Part shown: one piece after another, positions 58,751 to 64,000 of the stretch | How positions within the stretch are numbered: position 1 is the stretch's first letter | How the letters are laid out: each line of letters begins with the position of its first letter | Notes under the pieces: model-generated | Told to the model about the DNA's origin: nothing | Databases searched by the model: none | What the model saw: the letters and a program-made list of their open reading frames with translations, nothing else | Position numbers and translations under genes: made by a program | Assembly (NCBI GenBank): GCA_963082875.1 | Contig: OY720098.1 | Span: 2,170,001-2,234,000 of the forward strand | Direction of reading: 5' to 3' | DNA length: 64,000 nt | Origin: Corella eumyota | Taxonomy: Eukaryota; Chordata; Ascidiacea; Phlebobranchia; Corellidae

Positions 58751-61700
58751 TTAAGAACACCATGCTATATTTTTCCTACACATTCCCGCAAACCATAAAG
58801 TTTGTAATTTATCTTTATCAGGTAAATTACTTAAATCTAAATTTTTAGCTTGATTTTGTGACAACTGCAAAAAATTAAAAAAATTATTTAAGATTCATTT
58901 TATGATAACAACTGTAGTTTTGTTAATTTTAATGTATTACACTTTATTATTTATTTATCCTTGATGTAAAAAAGTCGACTTAACAGCCTAAATATAGAGT
59001 AGCGTTTGTTATCCTGACCCAGTCTGGAGTTGACTGTTTAATATCTTATTGAGTAAAATTGCTCGATAATGAATCTGCTGATTGGTTATTTGCTTAGCGA
59101 TAGTATATTACGTTTATAGCATTTTACGAATGGATTTATAGCATTTTACATTTTACGAATTTGTAGCATTTTACGAATCTCACTTTTTTACCTATTTATA
59201 ATATTTGCCTCTTTTTGGCACTACATAAATTTTAAAAATAAAGTTATGTTAAAGTACTCACCAATGGTGGAGGGTAAACTCTTTTAGCACGAATTCTGTT
59301 AATATGTTCAAAATATGAAGCTTTTAATATTCCCTTAATATCATCACTCCAACATGGAGAACATAGCTGACAAATCTAAAACAAAATATTTCATTTTTAA
59401 ATTTCCTATGCACCTAACAATTAATTTTCAGGGTAAAATTTTTAACCTAAAACATTTAACTAATAACCTTGGGAGTTGTGGGTAAAAATAGTTAAAACAC
59501 TCAGCCTAACAACATAAGGTTAGTTGTTTAATTCTCACTGCATCAATGTCATCGCATTATGTATAGCAGCCTTAACAGTTTAAACTCCTGCCAAGCTATA
59601 AATCAACCAGCAGCTTATTTTTTTTGTATATATCTTTATCCTCGATGTGGAAAAGTCGAATGCGTGACTTAAACATAGAGTAACATTAGTTACTCCGACC
59701 CAGTCTCGAGTTGCCTGTGGCAGTTTGGGATATTATAGATTATTATTCCCCGGTAATTATGCTGCTGATTAAGTGCTGGCTCAGCAGGAGTTTATACCAT
59801 TTATAGCGCCTTACTTAAAAGCGCTACAGCATGATATCAGTGGTGATTGAACCCATGACCTCATGTGTGGTGTAGCAAGTGTTTTTACCACTACACCACG
59901 CTATTTATTTGGTATAATTAACAAAAATATCTAGAATTGCCAAAGTCTACTTAATACTAGGTCAGAAGACAGGCCCTATGTTTTGGCCTTTTAACATCAA
60001 AAATAAACATTTATACAAAAACTAACCTCTGTCTTGCAATCTGTGCAAGTTTGGCATTCCTCATCATAAACTTGAATATCACGATCACTACAAATCATGT
60101 GATCACTTTCTTTTAAGCTAAACAAAAAAAGCAAGTTAAATTTTTTTTGATATTGAAATTGGAAGATATGATACAGTGAAACTTTATAAATTACCCGGCA
60201 GCGTGGTGTAGTGGTAGGAACACTTGCTACACCACACATGGGGTCGTGGGTTCAGTCCCCACTGATCTCATGCTGTAGCGCCCTTGAGTAAGGCGCTTAA
60301 AACGGTACACACTCCTACTGGGCCAGCACTTAATTAGCAGCATAATTATCGGGCAATTATAATCTATAATATCCCAAACTGCCAAAGGCAACTCGAGACT
60401 GGGTCGGAGTAACTAATGTTACTCTATGTTTAAGTCGCGCATTCGACTTTCCTACATCGAGGATAAAGACATATACAAAAAAAAAATATTAGCTATTTAT
60501 TATATCACACTAAGAAAATTTAAAATTAAAAGTTATCAAAACTAATTAATTTCAATTAAAACTTACTTTGTATTTCCGATTCTCGAAGTCATTGTCGCAA
60601 CTCCAGCCAAACTTAAAGTATTAAAAACAACTTTCTCGTACATTATCCCATTATCAGTAAAATGTGCACTTGATAAGTTAGGGGACATATTTACCTCCAT
60701 AAGATAAACATTTAGTTTCGAATCTAACACAAAATCAAACCGAACCATCTCAAAAAATGACGATGTTCCAAACGGGTATTTTGATACTGCGCTAATAATG
60801 TCAGTTTGTTTAAGTTTAATCATATCTGCTATAGCTTGGTAAACATTTCTTTGTAGTTTATCAGCATCAAAGTTTTGTTTTTTTATGAATGTAAATAACG
60901 AATTCTTATGTGACATTTGTAAACGAAGGTAAAGGTCTCGTAAAGAAGGCATCTAAAAAATTAATATTTTTAACTTATTTAAAGGCCACACAACAAATAA
61001 GTTTAAAATTTCATCCCTTCAAAAAAAAATAATAATTAGTCATTGTTTAAATTGTTATGGTGGTTTAGATAAAAAGTAAACAAAAACTATTCTAGTTTAA
61101 CCCGTCTTTTGACCCTAATATAAAGTATCTACCATAATCTTAACCAAGTCTAAAATGTTTTTGACAGATTAGAATTTAATTAAACATATTGACCAAAAAT
61201 TAACTTTGCAGAAAAGTCAAGTGTTTAAACTATCACACCATAACCGAAGGTAAACCCTTATAACATTAAAAAGTTTAACTTTACAAAAACCGGCAGCGTG
61301 GTGTAATGGTAAGAACACTTGCCACCCCACCACAAGGTCGTGGGTTTAATCCCCACTGCTCTCATGCTGCAACACCCTTAAGTAAGGCGCTATAAACGGT
61401 ATAAACTCCTGCTCAGCCAGCACTTAATCAGCAGCTTAATTATCGGGCAATTATAATCTATAATATCCCAAACTGCCACAGGCAACTCGAGACTGGGTCG
61501 GAGTAACTGATGTTACTCTATGTTTAAGTCGCGCATTCGACTTTCCCACATCGAGGATAAAGATATATACAAAAAAATAAATAACAGTTTAACCCAATAC
61601 CTCCCAGGTTGGGGTGTAATCATCAGCAACTACATATTTGTTTGTGTTATGGACATCAAATGGGTTGTAGTCTTCAGGACAATACCTAAATAAACAATTT

Positions 61701-63730
61701 TATTAAATTAGTGTTATTCTTGGAGTAAAAGATTTTCTACAGCATGTTATTTTATTAACCAATTGATAATGTTTGCTTACTAAACTGCGAACTAATTTTG
61801 TATCTCGACCAAAATATGTTTTAATAGTTTATTACCAGAACCATTTTGGTTAGAGATTTTGTACACAAATAATATATACATATATATTAAAGTATACAAA
61901 AATGTAAAGCAATTTTAATAAAAATGAATAAAATAACAAATAAAATTTTGGTTTACCTTATAAGCCATTCCCCATCAAACACATAAATTCTTAATGGGTT
62001 AACTGAAGTTATTATCGTATAAATTCCAATATCAAATTTTCTACCATCCACTAAGAATGGATCACTAATAAATTCTTGAACAAAAGAATCAGAGGCAGTT
62101 AGGTCAATATCTACAAGAGAAAAAATTAATTTTAATATCATAAAAAATCAAAATGTTTCGTTAAAACGCAATTTAAAAATATAAAATTGTTTTTTCGATA
62201 ACCATAAAAATAATTCAATTTTTTCTAATGTTTTTATTGGCCTATTTGTTTTCAGGATTTTATAAACTGCATGCACAAAAAAATAATATGCTATTTGTTC
62301 CACTTAAAAAACTGCAAAACTTTTATGTTTAATGTTTAGTCTTACCTTTCATGGATTTGATTGTAATACCACGATGCTGATTATTCTTTTGGACCCAAAG
62401 TTTACTTGGATTTTGATTCGCATATTTAATAAATTCTTCTTTTTCTTTGGGCAAACTAAACGCCGTTGGAATGTGCCTAAAATTTATTAAATAATTTATA
62501 AAAATAAATAATTCATTTTTTATTTAATTTTCACAAGTATATATAATGCCAAACTCAATTACATATTAAGCCAATTAAAAATTTACATCGCAACCCATTT
62601 GATTATTTGTTTAATTCACATTCTCTACAATACTATGAAAATAGATTGAAATCCCAAACTATTGATCTAGTAATATAGCTTTATAAACATGGTTAAATAC
62701 TTAAAAACTAGACAGAATATTTATCATGGCTATATAATATAGTTATGTTATGGTATATTAATAAAACCACACAATATATATACTTAAATTTAAAATTCAA
62801 TGTTGTAACAGTCCCACAAACACAATTTACACAACTTAGGTATAAGTATAAGAGGAAGTATCTTATTAACTTCCTGATACAAACACTAACATTACCTTTG
62901 TTTTTACAATATCTTTAACCTACCTGAATTTTGATCTGGCTAAAAATACTTTGCTAGTTATAAACCCAAAGCCAGGAAAATGATTGATCTAAAATATTGA
63001 AAATAACTTTTAATTTTTAAGTCTACAATAATTATTTTCATAAAAAAATATATATGCAATTAAACCTTTTTTTAAAAAAAAAATTTAAAAAATTTATGAC
63101 ACATTGTTTGTTAATTTTAACATTATTTAAAAATAGGATTTTAATCTTTTAAGGCTTTAAATAAAGGCCTACTTCTACATGGCCAAATATTAGTTAATTT
63201 GACCAAAAAAAATATAGATTAGTGCCACAGCCTTGCCATTTTTTTATTTGCATGCACAATATCTGGTTAAAAACTGCCCTACTTTTTAGGCTAACAAAAA
63301 CTATATATTTATTATCATACAGTATACAACACTGACAATAAAACCCAAACTTGTGGATGTAAACCTGTCCATTTAAACTTTACCGACAATTATAACAATA
63401 CATAAGGAAACATATACTAGAATATATATGTCAAGTTATACTGTAGTTTTGTTGTTACTTAAGCCTTTTCACATAATACATAAGGAAACATACTAGAATA
63501 TATATGTTTTTGTTGTTACTTAAGCCTTTTTCACAATTTAAATGTAAAAGATGCATAACATGATTACCAATTGTTTTTGAGTTATGTCGTTTGGTTTTCC
63601 AATAACTTTAGAAAAGGGATATTCATAACCCCACATTACATCCCACGGTTCCTTCATATTTTCATTCCACCTCTCATACCCAAGTTCCTTAAAAACATTC
63701 CTCACATGAAGCATATGAGGACTATCTGCA
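58751..63730 (-). CDS. Tubulin tyrosine ligase-like (TTLL) family protein, C-terminal part
   Basis: ATP-grasp amino-acid ligase of the TTL superfamily. Nine exons in the window give 433 residues: 63730-63568, 62988-62924, 62476-62346, 62110-61957, 61685-61601, 60952-60567, 60117-60027, 59375-59262, 58864-58751. The first starts mid-codon after an acceptor, so the 5' end lies right of the window. Visible motifs: INHFPGFGFITSK, LWVQKNNQHRGI (ATP-binding lysine region), VQEFISDPFLVDGRKFDIGI, NPLRIYVFDGEWLIRYCPED, and MVRFDFVLD then VYLMEVNMSPNLSS (metal-binding Glu and Asn). Unlike usual TTLLs, the C-terminus is cysteine-rich (MICSDRD, EECQTCTDCKTEICQLCSPC, GMCRK), which suggests disulphides or metal binding and perhaps a lumenal location. 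The nearest subfamily may be that of nematode TTLL-15; not certain. Confidence 0.88.
58953..59100 (-). mobile_element. Degenerate SINE-A
   Basis: Old minus-strand remnant: TTATCCTTGATGTAAAAAAG, GACCCAGTCTGGAGTTGACT, AATCTGCTGATTGGTTATTT. A short GCATTTTACGAAT tandem follows to about 59180. Confidence 0.75.
59480..60022 (+). mobile_element. Old SINE-A split by a younger SINE-A
   Basis: The old plus-strand element has its head and first body part at about 59480-59612 (AAACTCCTGCCAAGCTATAA) and its tail at 59905-60022 (AGAATTGCCAAAGTCTACTT, TTTTAACATCAAAAATAAAC). Between them sits a younger minus-strand SINE-A. Confidence 0.8.
59614..59903 (-). mobile_element. SINE-A nested in an older SINE-A
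   Basis: Full-length minus-strand copy from T-run and GTATATATCTTTATCCTCGA to ACACCACGCTA. It interrupts the older copy described at 59480-60022. In an intron of the TTLL gene. Confidence 0.92.
60194..60487 (+). mobile_element. SINE-A, full length
   Basis: CCCGGCAGCGTGGTGTAGTG start, AAAGACATATAC plus A9 end, in an intron of the TTLL gene, antisense. Confidence 0.94.
61289..61577 (+). mobile_element. SINE-A, full length
   Basis: CCGGCAGCGTGGTGTAATGG start, AAAGATATATAC plus A7 end. It ends only about 25 bp from the donor of the exon 61685-61601. Confidence 0.94.
63170..63296. mobile_element. Decayed M3 MITE right end
   Basis: TTTGCATGCACAATATCTGG followed by AAAACTGCCCTACTTTTTAG, matching the right part of the M3 element at 28658-28904. 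Left end not traced. Confidence 0.55.
63402..63533. repeat. Direct duplication of about 65 bp
   Basis: ACATAAGGAAACAT(AT)ACTAGAATATATATG and TTTTGTTGTTACTTAAGCCT occur twice in tandem, the second copy lacking about 18 bp. In an intron of the TTLL gene. Confidence 0.85.
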
Positions 63731-63789
63731 CTAAAATAATTTAACAATTTTTTAAAACAAAATACTTTTCAGTTAAATAAAAAAAAAAA

Positions 63790-64000
63790 TTTTTTTCTCT
63801 GAGTGTAAAGGTTGATTTCATGACCTTAACATAGAGTAACTTATGTTACCCTGACCCAGTCCCAAGTTGCATTTGGCAGTTTGGGATATTATGAATCATT
63901 ACTACCTGATCATTAAGATGCTGATTAACTGTTGTTCAGCAGAAGATCATACAATTTATTGTGCCTTACTCAAAGGTGCTACAGCACAATAGCAGTGGGG
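63790..64000 (-). mobile_element. SINE-A, diverged, cut by window edge
   Basis: Minus-strand copy (TAACATAGAGTAACTTATGT, GACCCAGTCCCAAGTTGC, AGATGCTGATTAACTGTTGT) whose head lies beyond the right edge. Confidence 0.85.

Overview
The window is nuclear DNA of an invertebrate chordate, most likely an ascidian tunicate of the Ciona type. The reasons are the very AT-rich base composition, compact genes with many short introns, animal-specific gene families (FHIP2, NEMP, NACA, PDE12, a TTL-like ligase) and dozens of copies of one tRNA-derived SINE of about 290 bp resembling the composite SINE class known from Ciona. The species is inferred, not proven. No rRNA, genuine tRNA, LTR element or CRISPR array was seen.

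Layout, left to right. 1-3.2 kb: 5' part of a minus-strand ER FKBP9/10-type prolyl isomerase running off the left edge. 3.2-7.2 kb: gene-free, with a 56-bp minisatellite of 12 units. 7.3-8.8 kb: a plus-strand four-exon gene for a small secreted protein with the layout of a helical cytokine of the IL-6/G-CSF type; this is the most interesting item. 8.8-11.2 kb: non-coding, with a 462-bp MITE. 11.2-18.5 kb: PDE12 (minus, 13 exons), its introns filled with SINEs in nearly strict alternating orientation. 19.3-21.3 kb: UTP14 (minus, coding region in one exon). 22.5-23.8 kb: a C2H2 zinc-finger gene (plus). 24.4-29.2 kb: NACA (minus, 9 exons, one GC-AG intron). 29.7-33.2 kb: a secreted two-domain saposin-like protein (minus). 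33.6-34.0 kb: a possible small membrane protein. 34.9-37.5 kb: an unrecognised three-exon gene with three RRxS sites (plus). 38.3-40.2 kb: a RING-finger/TPR protein (plus). 41.2-50.9 kb: FHIP2 (FAM160B type; minus, 14 exons). 52.4-57.4 kb: NEMP1/TMEM194 (minus, 10 exons). 58.8-63.7 kb: the C-terminal part of a TTL-family ligase (minus) whose 5' end lies beyond the right edge.

Exon structures were built by hand from splice sites, reading-frame phase and remembered family sequence. For NACA, PDE12, FHIP2, NEMP, the saposin-like gene, the cytokine candidate, the RING-TPR gene and the RRxS gene the exon lengths sum to an uninterrupted frame. The genes are mostly unrelated housekeeping functions: translation (NACA), ribosome assembly (UTP14), mitochondrial RNA turnover (PDE12), dynein cargo adaptors (FHIP2), nuclear envelope (NEMP) and ER or lysosome (FKBP, saposin-like). 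I see no operon or metabolic cluster. The accessory content is in the cytokine candidate, the RING-TPR gene and the dense, layered population of SINEs and MITEs.
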